NCBI GenBank assembly: GCA_039177555.1
Contig: JBCDFV010000010.1
Coordinates: forward strand, 1 to 64,000
Reading direction: 5' to 3'
Source: JANQGH01 sp039177555
GTDB lineage: Bacteria; Pseudomonadota; Alphaproteobacteria; DSM-16000; Inquilinaceae
DNA length: 64,000 bases
Positions 19,255-27,816 of this stretch are shown here, in pieces. The position numbers and the translations under genes were made by a program. Position 1 is the stretch's first letter, and each line of letters opens with the position of its first letter. The notes beneath the pieces were generated by a model, which saw nothing but the letters and a program-made list of their open reading frames with translations, was not told the DNA's origin and ran no database searches.

Positions 19255-19968
19255 TCAGAGGCCGGAGCGCTGAGGTAGTCCGACGAACAGGTGCACATGG
19301 CTGTTGTAACCAAAGTCGCCCGGCAGGGCGCCGTAGGTCTCGCCGTCGCTGTGCCAGGCGATGGCCAGCCCGGCCATCAGATGCTCGCCGGAGAGTTGCA
19401 GGCATGGCGCCATGCTACGTTCGAAGTGGGCATTGCCGGAGGCATCCGCCTGAAACACGCTCTCCGAACCGTCGCGGTTGCCGAACGGCAAGTCGTAGGT
19501 CCCGATGAACGGGTCGGTCGGTGGCGAGGCCATGTAGAAATTCCACATGGTGTAGACACCGTCGGGCACCAGGCCGGTGAAGGTGATGTCGATCTCGCCT
19601 TCGCCGTCGACGCAGGCATAGCTGCCGTGCCCCTCGGCACCCAGCCAATCGCCAAGTGTCATGCCCAGATCCTGGCCAATCGGATAAGGTCCGACGGCCA
19701 TCGGATCGAACAGATCATGCGGCACCATCTCGGCCGATGTGAAGACCGGCGCGCCCAGGTCGCGATCGCCAGGCGTGGCGCGCCAGACGCCGGGCTGCCC
19801 CTCACGCCGGACGAAGACGTCCTGCTCGGTCATCTGCGCCCCGATATGGTCAACGAAGGTCAGTTCGATTTCGACCGGGCCGTCATAGGCGGTCTCGCTG
19901 GCATGCGCTGCACCGCCGGCAATGGCGAGCGCGACATAGGCGGTCATAAGGTTTTGCATGAAGGTCAT
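19255..19968 (-). CDS. Exported protein of unknown function next to a diheme peroxidase-like gene
   Basis: About 237 residues. A signal peptide is clear: MTFMQNLMTAYVALAIAGGAAHASE. The mature part is acidic and beta-rich (GPVEIELTFVDHIGAQM, GMTLGDWLGAEGHGSYACVDGEGEIDITFTGLVPDGVYTMWNFY, YNSHVHLFVGLPQ). Two Cys remain after processing (in SYACVDG and MAPCLQL) and could pair. I do not recognise the family. It follows the MauG/CcpA-like gene after about 30 bp on the same strand and probably shares its transcript. GGAG and GGGGA precede alternative ATGs at 19968 and 19959; an ATG at 19989 is also in frame. Confidence 0.7.
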   Translation of the reverse strand: MTFMQNLMTAYVALAIAGGAAHASETAYDGPVEIELTFVDHIGAQMTEQDVFVRREGQPGVWRATPGDRDLGAPVFTSAEMVPHDLFDPMAVGPYPIGQDLGMTLGDWLGAEGHGSYACVDGEGEIDITFTGLVPDGVYTMWNFYMASPPTDPFIGTYDLPFGNRDGSESVFQADASGNAHFERSMAPCLQLSGEHLMAGLAIAWHSDGETYGALPGDFGYNSHVHLFVGLPQRSGL

Positions 19969-19998
19969 TCCCCAAACTCCAAATCTCATGGTGGTGGA

Positions 19999-21498
19999 TC
20001 AATCGGCGACCGGAAGGCCGCTCGGCACGGCCGCGGGGACCAGATGGTCCAGCTCGCGGCTCGTCGGGTCCGTCAGCGCGTGCAAAAAGGCGAGGAGATC
20101 GTCGATCTCCTCATCACTCAGCGTGCGGGACGGCAACTCGTTGGCGTCGGCAATGCTGCCGCGCAGGGCATCGGTCTGCTGGACCCAGCCATCGCGCAGG
20201 GCATGGTCGGACCGGCGCGCGGGGTTGACCGGGTCGAAGCGCAGTTCGGAACCCTGCCCTGTGGGCTCGATCACGGTCGCGGCCGGCGACAGCAGCGCCT
20301 GGTCGATGTCGTACGCCTCCAGCGAAGCCACGGGATCGAGGTGGTGGCGCACGACGCCTTCCAGCGTGGCGTAGGCACCGGCATGGCCCCAGGGGCCGGT
20401 TAGGGCGACATTGCGCAAGCTGGGCGTGCGGAACCGGTAAAGGTCGGCCGGGTCGAAGGTGACCGCGTAGCGGCCGAAATCCTCCAGGCGGGCGTGGAAG
20501 CCGGTTGCCCGCCAATAGCTGTCGTCGCGCCCATGCCCACGGCCGGGGCCGATCTGCGGCATCGCAATGGCATGGAAACCGTGGTCGGTCTGTAACGCGC
20601 CCGAATGGCATGCAGCACAGCCCGCGCCGCCGTAGAACAGGTCCATGCCACGTTGCGCGGACGCCGGCAGAACGGTCGGGTATCGCTCGCGCAGATAAAC
20701 GTCGAACGGGCTGTCGTCGGCGCGGAACGCCGTCGCCTCGAAGGCCGCAATGGCGTTGGCGGCATGAACGAAGGTGATCTCGTCGCCCTGGTCGATCTCC
20801 GGAAAGGCCTCCTGGAACAGGGCGACATAGTCCGGGATGGCGCGCAGGCGTGCGGCCAGCAGATCCCAGGCCCCGCCCGGACCGCCAAGCCGATTAGTGG
20901 CGACGGCGTCGGCGATTTCGTTTTCGCCTTCATGGCCGGCCATCTCTTCTTCCGACAGCACGGGAAACATCGCCTGCGCCGCCAGCAGATTGTCGAGGCC
21001 GGGCGGCAGTTGCTCGCGGGCCGGCGTCCAAAACCCGCTGTCCAGCGATCCCACCGCGTCGGGCTCGACCCGACCGTCGTGGAACATCGTGACGTATTCG
21101 CGCGCACCGATGTTGAACAGCGCCGGCGAATTGCGCGGGATGCGGCCCAAAACCGGCTGGTCCGGCCCGGCCGCGCGATCGGTCCCCAGCCCCGTGGCGC
21201 CCTCGCCGAGAGACAGCGACACCGCGTCGGCGCTGGCCAGCGTTGGATGATGGCAAGTGGCGCACGAGATGTTGCGGTTGCCCGACAGGATCTTGTCGAA
21301 GAACAGCACGCGACCGAGTTCGACCATCGCCGGCGGCGGCGCGCCGTCGTCGAGAAAGTCATCGTCGGTCAGCGGCGCGATTGCGGCGACCGGATCCGGC
21401 GCCTGTGGCGTGGCAACCGCGACCACGGCGACCGCCGCGACAACGGCCAGCGCAGTTCCCGTCATCCAGCGCAATCGGGTTGGCTTCCTGTCGTCCAT
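19999..21498 (-). CDS. MauG/CcpA-type diheme cytochrome c family protein
   Basis: Protein of 499 residues with an N-terminal membrane anchor or uncleaved signal (about residues 12-30). Two heme c attachment sites are visible: CATCH at residue ~78 and CAACH at ~297. The FFDKILSGNRNISCATCHHP start and the RTPSLRNVALTGPWGHAGAY segment are typical of the cytochrome c peroxidase/MauG superfamily, which reduces H2O2 or oxidises protein side chains in the periplasm. It is longer than classical CcpA (~330). Its operon partner is the exported unknown protein downstream, which may be a substrate or accessory. Confidence 0.87.
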   Translation of the reverse strand: MDDRKPTRLRWMTGTALAVVAAVAVVAVATPQAPDPVAAIAPLTDDDFLDDGAPPPAMVELGRVLFFDKILSGNRNISCATCHHPTLASADAVSLSLGEGATGLGTDRAAGPDQPVLGRIPRNSPALFNIGAREYVTMFHDGRVEPDAVGSLDSGFWTPAREQLPPGLDNLLAAQAMFPVLSEEEMAGHEGENEIADAVATNRLGGPGGAWDLLAARLRAIPDYVALFQEAFPEIDQGDEITFVHAANAIAAFEATAFRADDSPFDVYLRERYPTVLPASAQRGMDLFYGGAGCAACHSGALQTDHGFHAIAMPQIGPGRGHGRDDSYWRATGFHARLEDFGRYAVTFDPADLYRFRTPSLRNVALTGPWGHAGAYATLEGVVRHHLDPVASLEAYDIDQALLSPAATVIEPTGQGSELRFDPVNPARRSDHALRDGWVQQTDALRGSIADANELPSRTLSDEEIDDLLAFLHALTDPTSRELDHLVPAAVPSGLPVAD

Positions 21499-21548
21499 GG
21501 TTGGTTTCTTCCTATTTCAATAGGTACGGCGCACGGTCGAGGGCCGAG

Positions 21549-21567
21549 GACTGGCGCTCCGCCAGTC
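21549..21567. terminator. Short hairpin downstream of the flavoprotein operon
   Basis: Perfect 8-bp arms GACTGGCG / CGCCAGTC enclose a CTC loop in the 121-bp gap between the flavoprotein stop and the diheme-protein start, both on the minus strand. There is no T-tract. It may weakly separate the two transcripts. Confidence 0.4.
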
Positions 21568-21619
21568 GAGACGTATCCGCGATAGGGTTTTTGATAGGCG
21601 CGCTTACTAACTGCCGGAC

Positions 21620-22885
21620 CTAAGAGGCCAAGCGTTGCTCCGGCGGCACGGCCACGCCGTCCAGAAAGGCGGCCAGATGGTTCGACAGCGCGTTTGCATC
21701 GTCGCCGGCGCCGTCGATCAGCGCGGACTTCCGGCGTCGCAGAAACTGCAAGCCCAGGACATAGAGGCCCGGCGCGTCAACCACGCCGCCATCGTGGCGC
21801 AGCCCGCCCTTTCGGTTGAACACAGGCACATGCAGCCAGGAGTAATCGGGCCGATAGCCGGTCGCCCAGAGGACCGTCTGGATGCCGCTTGAGGCGAGAT
21901 CCAAAGCGAGCGCAGGGTTTTCGTCGACCGTCGTCGGCGGCAGTCTGTACGGCGCGCCCACCTCGCCATCCAGCCCGTTCATGGTCGCCCATGCGTCGAT
22001 GGTGTCGAGCAGCCGGCCCAGCTTGAGGTCCGACAGGGCGCAGTGATTGCGCAGGGAGCCCGAGAATTGCAGCTTGGTATCGTTGATGCCGACCAGACGG
22101 CCGACAACTTTGACGCCGGTCGCCTGCAGCGCGTTCAGGTCGATGGTTTCGCGTTCCGGCGAGCCGACGAGTTGCAGAGACGGTACGCGGCGCGCGCGTT
22201 CGATATCGTCGACCTGGCTGTAATGCTGGTCGAGGACGCCTGCGGCGTCCATCCACCATTGGATGTCGCGCCCACGGTATAGGCGTGGCGCCCGAATGTG
22301 CTCGCCCGTCGACAGCGTCACCGGACGGCCGGATCGCTGGATCTCGTTAGCGAGCTGGACGCCGGATGCCGCCGCGCCGACCACCAGCACACCGCCGTCG
22401 CGAAGCTGGTCCGGATTGCGATAGCCGAGCGGCGTAACCGTGTCGATGCTGCCCGGCAGCGCGTTGACGAGCCTTGGCACGCTCGGCAGATTGCAGGCGC
22501 CGGTCGCGATGACAAGGGTCTTGCAATGCCAGTCCACCCGATCGGTGACGACCAAATAGCCCGTCTCCGTACGGCGGACGGAAATTACGTTGGTGCCGGT
22601 CTCGACAGGGGCCGTGATGTGTTGGGCATACCGGTCGATGAAGGCAACCGTCTCCGCCATGGTGGCGTAGCCGTCCGGGTCGCCGCCTTCGTCTCCGAGG
22701 CCGGGCAGACGGCGTTGCCAGTTGGGCGTCAACAGGCGAAGCGAGTCCCAACGCTCGGTGCGCCAGGTGTTGGCGACCTCGCCACGCTCAAGGACCACAT
22801 GGTCGATCGAACGCTCCGCAAGGCACCGGCTCATCGCCAGGCCGGCATGGCCGGCACCGATGATCACAGTCGTGATGGTTCGCAT
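21620..22885 (-). CDS. FAD/NAD(P)-binding flavoprotein monooxygenase (CzcO/FMO-like)
   Basis: Protein of 421 residues. Seen: FAD Rossmann motif VIIGAGHAGLAMS at the N terminus, conserved NTWRTERWDSLRLLTPNW, second dinucleotide motif VLVVGAAASGVQLANEI near the middle, and the ATGYRPDYSWL motif near the C terminus. This is the pattern of single-component flavin monooxygenases, although the strict FMO fingerprint is not complete. It is the last gene of an OsmC-methyltransferase-OsmC-flavoprotein operon, 29 bp after the second OsmC gene. The substrate is unknown; the neighbours suggest redox or sulfur chemistry. Confidence 0.88.
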   Translation of the reverse strand: MRTITTVIIGAGHAGLAMSRCLAERSIDHVVLERGEVANTWRTERWDSLRLLTPNWQRRLPGLGDEGGDPDGYATMAETVAFIDRYAQHITAPVETGTNVISVRRTETGYLVVTDRVDWHCKTLVIATGACNLPSVPRLVNALPGSIDTVTPLGYRNPDQLRDGGVLVVGAAASGVQLANEIQRSGRPVTLSTGEHIRAPRLYRGRDIQWWMDAAGVLDQHYSQVDDIERARRVPSLQLVGSPERETIDLNALQATGVKVVGRLVGINDTKLQFSGSLRNHCALSDLKLGRLLDTIDAWATMNGLDGEVGAPYRLPPTTVDENPALALDLASSGIQTVLWATGYRPDYSWLHVPVFNRKGGLRHDGGVVDAPGLYVLGLQFLRRRKSALIDGAGDDANALSNHLAAFLDGVAVPPEQRLAS

Positions 22886-22914
22886 GGGACTCGCGCCTCT
22901 TGCTGTCGCTGAGG

Positions 22915-23475
22915 TCAGGCGACCTCGACGATGACGTTCGTCGGGTTGGTGATGACGTCGAAGACCGCCGAGCGCTTTTGCGCCTGAGCGACCAGGGCCT
23001 TGATCTCGTCCGGCGAGGCGTCGGCATCGATCTTGTAGGTGACCCGGATCGCCTGGAAGCCGTTCCGCACGTCGCTGTCGATGCCCAGGATGCCCTGGAT
23101 GTCCATCGAACCGCTGATCTCGGCAACGACCGAGCGAAGCTGGATCTTGCGATGCTGCGCGATCGCGGCCAGGCCCGCCGTCAGGCAGGAAGCCAAGGCC
23201 ACCAATGCGATTTCGGCCGGCGTGACGCCATTGTCTTCCGACGCAAAAAGCTCCGGATGGTCGGCGTCATAGACAAACTTCTTCTTGTGCTTCTGCTCCT
23301 CGCCCAAGCCGAAGAAGCCCTCGACCTCCGTTTGCGTGTGCGTGCCGCGCACCCACGCGCACGACGCCCGCCACTCAAACTGGGCCCCTTCCGGGGTCGC
23401 CGTCAGCGCCTCGCGGGCGCCGAGCAATGCTTCCACGTTTACGCCGTTATCGACGTTTTCCATGTTTACGGTCAT
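22915..23475 (-). CDS. OsmC-family protein (second copy), resolving cysteine absent
   Basis: Protein of 186 residues. The OsmC core is visible: DNGVTPAEIALVALASCLTAGLAAIA with the peroxidatic-type Cys97, then RSVVAEISGSMDIQGILGID and the C-terminal QKRSAVFDVITNPTNVIVEV. The second Cys of OsmC peroxidases, expected near the Ser in KRSAVFDV, is replaced. An insertion EEQKHKKKFVYDADHPE precedes the core. GAGGAG lies 7 nt before the ATG at 23475, and the frame open further upstream overlaps the methyltransferase gene. It is third in a four-gene operon. Confidence 0.87.
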   Translation of the reverse strand: MTVNMENVDNGVNVEALLGAREALTATPEGAQFEWRASCAWVRGTHTQTEVEGFFGLGEEQKHKKKFVYDADHPELFASEDNGVTPAEIALVALASCLTAGLAAIAQHRKIQLRSVVAEISGSMDIQGILGIDSDVRNGFQAIRVTYKIDADASPDEIKALVAQAQKRSAVFDVITNPTNVIVEVA

Positions 23476-23489
23476 CAATGTTCTCCTCG

Positions 23490-24323
23490 TCATGCCTGTT
23501 CTGAAAAGGGAGCCCGGGCGGCGGCAATGACGAACTCGCCCGGGATCCGGTACCCATCGTCGACCCGGTAGGCGGCGATGGAATCGAGGTATTCGGCGTG
23601 GACGGTCTGCCGCGTCGCCGCGTCGAAGCGGCTGTAGGCCAGCGCGACAGGCCCGCCGCGGAAGACGGCGGCCAACGCCTCGTCGGCGTCGGCGTAGTGC
23701 AGCACGGTGGAAATGCGCCGATGGCTGACGTCGACGAAGCCGGCGCTCAAAAACGCACGGGCAAGCATGTCCTTGGTGCCCAGATGGAAGAACAGCGGGC
23801 AGACCTCCGACGCGACCCTGGCGTCGGTGATCGGAAAGATCTCCGCCCAGCCGCAGCCTTGGCGCGCGCCCCACACGGCCGCGGCGGCACGGCCGCCGGG
23901 CTTCAGCGTGCGCTGCATTTCACGCAGGGCCTCCACCGGCTCCGGCACATACATCAGCCCCAGCCCGCATAAGGCCGCATCGAAGGTCGCATCGGCGAAC
24001 GGCAACGCCTCGGCGTCGCAATGCTCAAAGCTGGCGTGCGGGATGCCCCGCTCGGTCGCAATGCGCCGGGCGACCTCGATCATGCCCTCGGATATGTCGG
24101 TGCCGACCACCTTGCCGCCACGACCGACAAGCGCGGCCGCGCGAAAGCTGACCAGGCCGGTGCCGCAGGCGACATCCAGCACGCGATCGCCCATGCGCGG
24201 TGCCGCCATGTCCAGCATCAGCGACTGCGCCGGCTCAAGCTGGGCGCGCCAGCCCTGCTCATAGTCATCCACCGCGCGGTCCCAGCCATAGCGCTGGACG
24301 CGGCGCTGCAATCTTGCATCCAT
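23490..24323 (-). CDS. Class I SAM-dependent methyltransferase
   Basis: Protein of 277 residues. Motif I is VLDVACGTGLVSFRAA, followed by VVGTDISEGMIEVAR (motif II acidic residue), DAEALPFADATFDAALCGLGLMYV and LKPGGRAAAAVW. The order matches UbiE/Methyltransf_11 enzymes. It sits between two OsmC-family genes with gaps of 4 and 14 bp, so it belongs to that operon. The substrate is not evident; a small-molecule thiol or hydroxyl compound is possible given the partners. Confidence 0.88.
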   Translation of the reverse strand: MDARLQRRVQRYGWDRAVDDYEQGWRAQLEPAQSLMLDMAAPRMGDRVLDVACGTGLVSFRAAALVGRGGKVVGTDISEGMIEVARRIATERGIPHASFEHCDAEALPFADATFDAALCGLGLMYVPEPVEALREMQRTLKPGGRAAAAVWGARQGCGWAEIFPITDARVASEVCPLFFHLGTKDMLARAFLSAGFVDVSHRRISTVLHYADADEALAAVFRGGPVALAYSRFDAATRQTVHAEYLDSIAAYRVDDGYRIPGEFVIAAARAPFSEQA

Positions 24324-24327
24324 GGGG

Positions 24328-24846
24328 TCAGTCCTCGGCGGCGTTTACGCGACGGCTGCGCCGCAGCGGGATGGGCTGGCCAAACACGTCCAGATACGGG
24401 CTGTAGCGCTCCGCCAGATCCAGCAGTTCCTCAATCTTGTCTTCAGGCGCCGGGCTGCGGATAGAGACGGTGTATCTGACCTCGCCATAGCCGGGGCGGA
24501 TCTCGTCGCTCATGCCCAGCTCGCCCCTGGCGTCGAAATCGGCCTGCACGTCGACCTCCAAGGCCTCGATCGGCACGTCGAGACGGGCGGCCCAGCGCGT
24601 GATGCCGAGCACCAGGCAACTGGCAAGCGCAGCCCGGCCCAGGACACCCGGAACGGGCGCGGTTTCGGTGCCACCGACCTTGGCGATCATGTCTGCCGCC
24701 AAGCGCCACTTGCCCTCTTCGATCTCGCAGCGCGTGCCCTCGACCAGCCGGGCCTTGGTCGTTGCCGTCAGGAACCCGCGCGAAGGTCTTTTGGTCAGGG
24801 TTTGAACGTTGCGTTCAAAGATCTGACCAATCGTTTCTTGGTCCAT
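24328..24846 (-). CDS. OsmC-family protein (first copy), resolving cysteine absent
   Basis: Protein of 172 residues. VPGVLGRAALASCLVLGITRWAARLDVPIEALEVDVQADFD contains the first OsmC Cys (Cys77). The C-terminal ERYSPYLDVFGQPIPL has Ser where the second Cys (usually in a CP motif) would be. AGAGG lies 8 nt before the ATG at 24846. It is first in the operon with the methyltransferase, the second OsmC and the flavoprotein. Codons 6-19 also form a long DNA dyad. Confidence 0.86.
   Translation of the reverse strand: MDQETIGQIFERNVQTLTKRPSRGFLTATTKARLVEGTRCEIEEGKWRLAADMIAKVGGTETAPVPGVLGRAALASCLVLGITRWAARLDVPIEALEVDVQADFDARGELGMSDEIRPGYGEVRYTVSIRSPAPEDKIEELLDLAERYSPYLDVFGQPIPLRRSRRVNAAED
24791..24830. 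promoter_or_regulatory. 40-bp dyad inside the 5' end of the first OsmC gene
   Basis: Arms TTGGTCAG / CTGACCAA (24791-24798, 24823-24830) flank perfect inner arms TTTGAACG / CGTTCAAA (24801-24808, 24812-24819) around TTG. Sixteen paired bases with small bulges are more than protein constraint alone would usually give. It could be an operator reaching into the gene or an mRNA hairpin just after the start codon. Confidence 0.45.
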
Positions 24847-25119
24847 CGTTAAAACCTCTTCGGTCAGCACCATCCATCCGCCGTTGCGATCACGGCGGCG
24901 GTGCCGGTCGTCGTTGGGCGACCTAAATGCCTGAGACGGACTCGAAAAACCTGAAGAAGGCCGACTGAATTTCTGAAGCCTGCGCGTCGCAATTCGCCGG
25001 TTGCGCACACCCAGGAATTGGAAATTCTTTATAAATTACAGAGGATTACAAGCGCGGGACGCAACGTGGCTTAGCCGTGCGCCCGCTAGGGGCTGTCAAT
25101 CAGCCGTGAATGGCGCCAC
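24847..25119 (-). promoter_or_regulatory. Upstream region of the OsmC operon
   Basis: The 273 bp between the OsmC start and the upstream iminopeptidase stop contain an AT-rich patch (about 25010-25050) with a short GAATT-GGA-AATTC inverted repeat near 25018. No clear -35/-10 pair is visible. The operon promoter should be here, since the preceding gene on this strand ends at 25120. Confidence 0.35.
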
Positions 25120-26079
25120 TCAAATCAGCGATTTGAAGTCTTCCGTCGCGCCGACCAGTTCGGCGATCATGCCATCGTCCATCGGCGAATGGGCGCCGTT
25201 GGGAACGATCCTGAGGTCGGACTTCGGAAGCGCCTTGTGCAAGTCCCAAGCCGATACCATCGGGCAGATCACATCGTAGCGGCCCTGCACGATCCGGCAG
25301 GGGATCTCGGCGATGGCCGCGCTGTTCTCCAGCACGTAGTTCTCGCTCGGCAAGAAGAAGTTGTTATGGGTGAAGAGGCACTCGATGCGCGCGATCGACA
25401 GGGCCGCGGCGTCGTTGGTCATCTCATTGATCGCCTGCTCGTCGGGGATCAGCGTCATGGTCGACGCCTCCCAGCGCGCCCAGGACTGGGCCGCCGCCTT
25501 TCTGACGGCCTCGTCGTCGCTGGTGAGCAGTTTCAGATAGGCGGCGACGGTCGTTTCCGCCTCCACCCCTTCGATGCCCGCCTGGTACCGCTCCCAGGCG
25601 TCCGGATAGATCTCCGACGCGCCGCCGGGTTCGTGCAACCAGGCGATCTCCGACGGTCGGCCGAGAAAGACGCCGCGAATGATCAGACCAGTGACGCTTT
25701 TCGGATAGGCGATGGCGTAACAGAGCGCCAGCAGGCTGCCCCAACTGCCGCCCATGACCAGCCATTTGTCGATGCCGAGATGGCGCCGCAGCGTCTCCAG
25801 GTCTTCGACGCTATCGGCGGTCGTGTTCTCCCGGATCTCCGCATGCGGCGTGCTGCGCCCGGCGCCGCGCTGATCGGGCAGGACGACCCGGTAGAAGGAT
25901 GGATCGAAAAACCGCCGATAGCCGGGCAGGATGCCGACGCCAGGGCCGCCATGCAGAAACAGCGCCGGCACGCCATCCGGATTGCCGGCCTGTTCATACG
26001 TCAGGGTATGGAGATCCGAGACCTTCAGCCGGCTGGTGTCATAGGGCTCGATCTCGGGAAACAGTGCCATGTCGGTCAT
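25120..26079 (-). CDS. pip: Proline iminopeptidase (S33 alpha/beta hydrolase)
   Basis: Protein of 319 residues. Seen: oxyanion-region HGGPGVG, DQRGAGRSTPHAEI, nucleophile elbow GGSWGSLLAL, the cap-domain region with SWARWE, and C-terminal VQGRYDVICPMVSAWDL with the Asp and NGAHSP with the catalytic His. Length and motifs fit prolyl aminopeptidases that release N-terminal proline in the cytoplasm. A decayed copy lies at 18860-19093. It is flanked by gaps and appears to be a single-gene unit; the context of peptide-uptake genes elsewhere in the window fits. Confidence 0.92.
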   Translation of the reverse strand: MTDMALFPEIEPYDTSRLKVSDLHTLTYEQAGNPDGVPALFLHGGPGVGILPGYRRFFDPSFYRVVLPDQRGAGRSTPHAEIRENTTADSVEDLETLRRHLGIDKWLVMGGSWGSLLALCYAIAYPKSVTGLIIRGVFLGRPSEIAWLHEPGGASEIYPDAWERYQAGIEGVEAETTVAAYLKLLTSDDEAVRKAAAQSWARWEASTMTLIPDEQAINEMTNDAAALSIARIECLFTHNNFFLPSENYVLENSAAIAEIPCRIVQGRYDVICPMVSAWDLHKALPKSDLRIVPNGAHSPMDDGMIAELVGATEDFKSLI

Positions 26080-26127
26080 CTGGAACCTGCCCTTCCGCCT
26101 TTACCGTCGCAGCGCAATCCTCACCGA

Positions 26128-26907
26128 TTAAACACCAAGACCGGCCAGCAGCGCGCCATCCACGACAAAATCGGCCCCGGCGCAGAAGCTGGAACGCGGA
26201 CTGGCCAGAAAGGCGATGACCTCCGCCACCTCCGCCGCGCTCGCGACCCGGCCGATCGGGTGGGACAGGCCGAAGCGGCGGATCATTTCCTCCATCCCGA
26301 CCCCTTCCTCATCCAGCTCGCGCGCCGAGAGTTCGAGGATCGGCGTGCGAACCGAACCGGGACTGACCGAATTGACCCGGATGCCGTGCTGGGCGCAGTC
26401 GACGGCCATGGCGCGGGTCAGCACATGCTGGGCGCCCTTGGCCGTGGCATAGGCCAGCACCTTGTTCTGATTGGCGTACCCCTGAACGGACGCGACGTGG
26501 ATGATCGCGCCGCCGCCCCTCTCTCGCATCGAGGGCGCGCACAGATGGCTGGTCATGTAACAGGCGCGCAGATTGACCGCCATCACCCGGTCCCAGTGTT
26601 CCGGCGTCGTGGTCTCGATGTCGCCATAGGTCTGGATGCCGGCGCAGTTGACCAGAACGTCGATGCCGCCCCTGTCCGCGATGACGCCTTCGATCCAGGC
26701 CGTCAGCGCCGGGTCGTCGGTCAGGTCGAGCTCGGTGATGGCGACGTCCAACCCGTCCGTCGCGGCGGCCGCCGCCTGGTTGGCCGCCGGATCGATGCCG
26801 CAGGCCGCGACATGGGCGCCGCCCTCCGCAAGCCGTTTGATCGTCGCCAGTGCGATACCGCTGGTGCCCGTGACAATCGCGATCTTGCCTGCGAGTTCAT
26901 CCATCAT
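26128..26907 (-). CDS. SDR family oxidoreductase of the mannonate cluster (altered glycine motif)
   Basis: Protein of 259 residues with NNAG-equivalent VNCAGIQ, catalytic Ser in HVASVQG, YATAK, and PG in VSPGSVRTP. The cofactor loop reads VTGTSGIALAT instead of the usual TGxxxGIG pattern: one residue shorter, with Ala for the last Gly. The codons are intact, so it is a real variant. In this operon it may reduce fructuronate or oxidise a sugar before the lactonase; UxuB of the usual family is not present. It ends the operon uxuA, uxuA-like, SMP-30, SDR. Confidence 0.87.
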   Translation of the reverse strand: MMDELAGKIAIVTGTSGIALATIKRLAEGGAHVAACGIDPAANQAAAAATDGLDVAITELDLTDDPALTAWIEGVIADRGGIDVLVNCAGIQTYGDIETTTPEHWDRVMAVNLRACYMTSHLCAPSMRERGGGAIIHVASVQGYANQNKVLAYATAKGAQHVLTRAMAVDCAQHGIRVNSVSPGSVRTPILELSARELDEEGVGMEEMIRRFGLSHPIGRVASAAEVAEVIAFLASPRSSFCAGADFVVDGALLAGLGV

Positions 26908-26919
26908 GGTCTCACTCTC

Positions 26920-27816
26920 TTAGCCGTTCCAGCCGAACCGGTTCTCCGGCAAGCCGGCGACCCCTGGTTCCAGCGCAAACAGGCCGCCGGCCAGCCGTTC
27001 CCCTGCCCCACGATTGACGCTGGCGGTCGTCACGTAAAGGGTCGCGAGCCCAGGGCCACCGAACGTGCAGGTGGTGACGTTCGAAACCGGCAGGTCGATC
27101 ACCCGGTCGACCCGGCCCTCGGGGTCGACCCGCACCACGCAGCCGCCAGCCCAGCGGCAGTTCCACAAATGCCCTTCGGCATCCATCGTCGAGCCGTCAG
27201 GCAGGCCGCGGTCGAAGCCAGCGAAGAAGGGCCGGTCGTTGGAGATGTCGCCGCTGTTCGTGTCGACGTCAAAGACGCGGATCTCGTTTTCCAGCGTGTC
27301 GCCGAAATAGAAGCGCGTGCCATCCGGGCTCCAGCACAGGGTATTGGAAATGCCGATGTCCTCGCGCCAGACGCTGGATCGGCCGTCAGGTGAAATCCGG
27401 TACAGAATGCCGTGGCCCGCCGCGACATCGCCCTGCTCGCCATCGTGCAGAACGTTGTTTTTCATCGAGCCGACCCAAAAGTCGCCCCTGGGGTCCGGCC
27501 GGCCATCGTTAAGCCGCACGTTGGGCCAGCCCGGCAGTTCCCAGCCGAAAGGCGCTCGGCTGTCATCTTCCGGCCGCCATAACAGAAGGCCAGAGCCTGT
27601 GGCGACCAACAGCGCGTCGTCGCGCTGGGTCAGGGACAGCGCCACGACCGGTTCGTCGAACTGCCAGCTGCGTGTCGCCGACGCGCCCGTGTGGTGGCGA
27701 TGGACCAGGAACCGATTGATATCGACCCAGTAGACCGCGTCCTCCGACGCTGCCCAGGTCGCCGCCTCGCCGCACCAATCGCCGACCGGCGCGATACAGG
27801 TAAGCCCGGTCATCAC
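26920..27816 (-). CDS. SMP-30/gluconolactonase/LRE family lactonase (mannonate cluster)
   Basis: Protein of 298 residues, a six-bladed propeller with NDGRPDPRGDFWVGSM, SNTLCWSPDGTRFYFGDT and LPDGSTMDAEGHLWNCRWAGGCVVR. The Glu, Asn and Asp metal ligands of the SMP-30 family lie in such stretches. It should open a sugar-acid lactone to the free acid. It overlaps the uxuA-like stop by 4 bp, and the SDR follows after 12 bp. Confidence 0.88.
   Translation of the reverse strand: MMTGLTCIAPVGDWCGEAATWAASEDAVYWVDINRFLVHRHHTGASATRSWQFDEPVVALSLTQRDDALLVATGSGLLLWRPEDDSRAPFGWELPGWPNVRLNDGRPDPRGDFWVGSMKNNVLHDGEQGDVAAGHGILYRISPDGRSSVWREDIGISNTLCWSPDGTRFYFGDTLENEIRVFDVDTNSGDISNDRPFFAGFDRGLPDGSTMDAEGHLWNCRWAGGCVVRVDPEGRVDRVIDLPVSNVTTCTFGGPGLATLYVTTASVNRGAGERLAGGLFALEPGVAGLPENRFGWNG

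Noticed and set aside
23476..23874. Upstream extension of the second OsmC frame to 319 codons
   Set aside because: The added Arg-rich stretch is out-of-frame reading of the methyltransferase gene. A clear GAGGAG site precedes the ATG at 23475.
25189..27393. Very long open frame (734 codons) on the plus strand
   Set aside because: It runs antisense through the iminopeptidase, SDR and SMP-30 genes, has no recognisable domain, and its Arg/Gly/Asp-rich composition is typical of shadow frames in GC-rich DNA.
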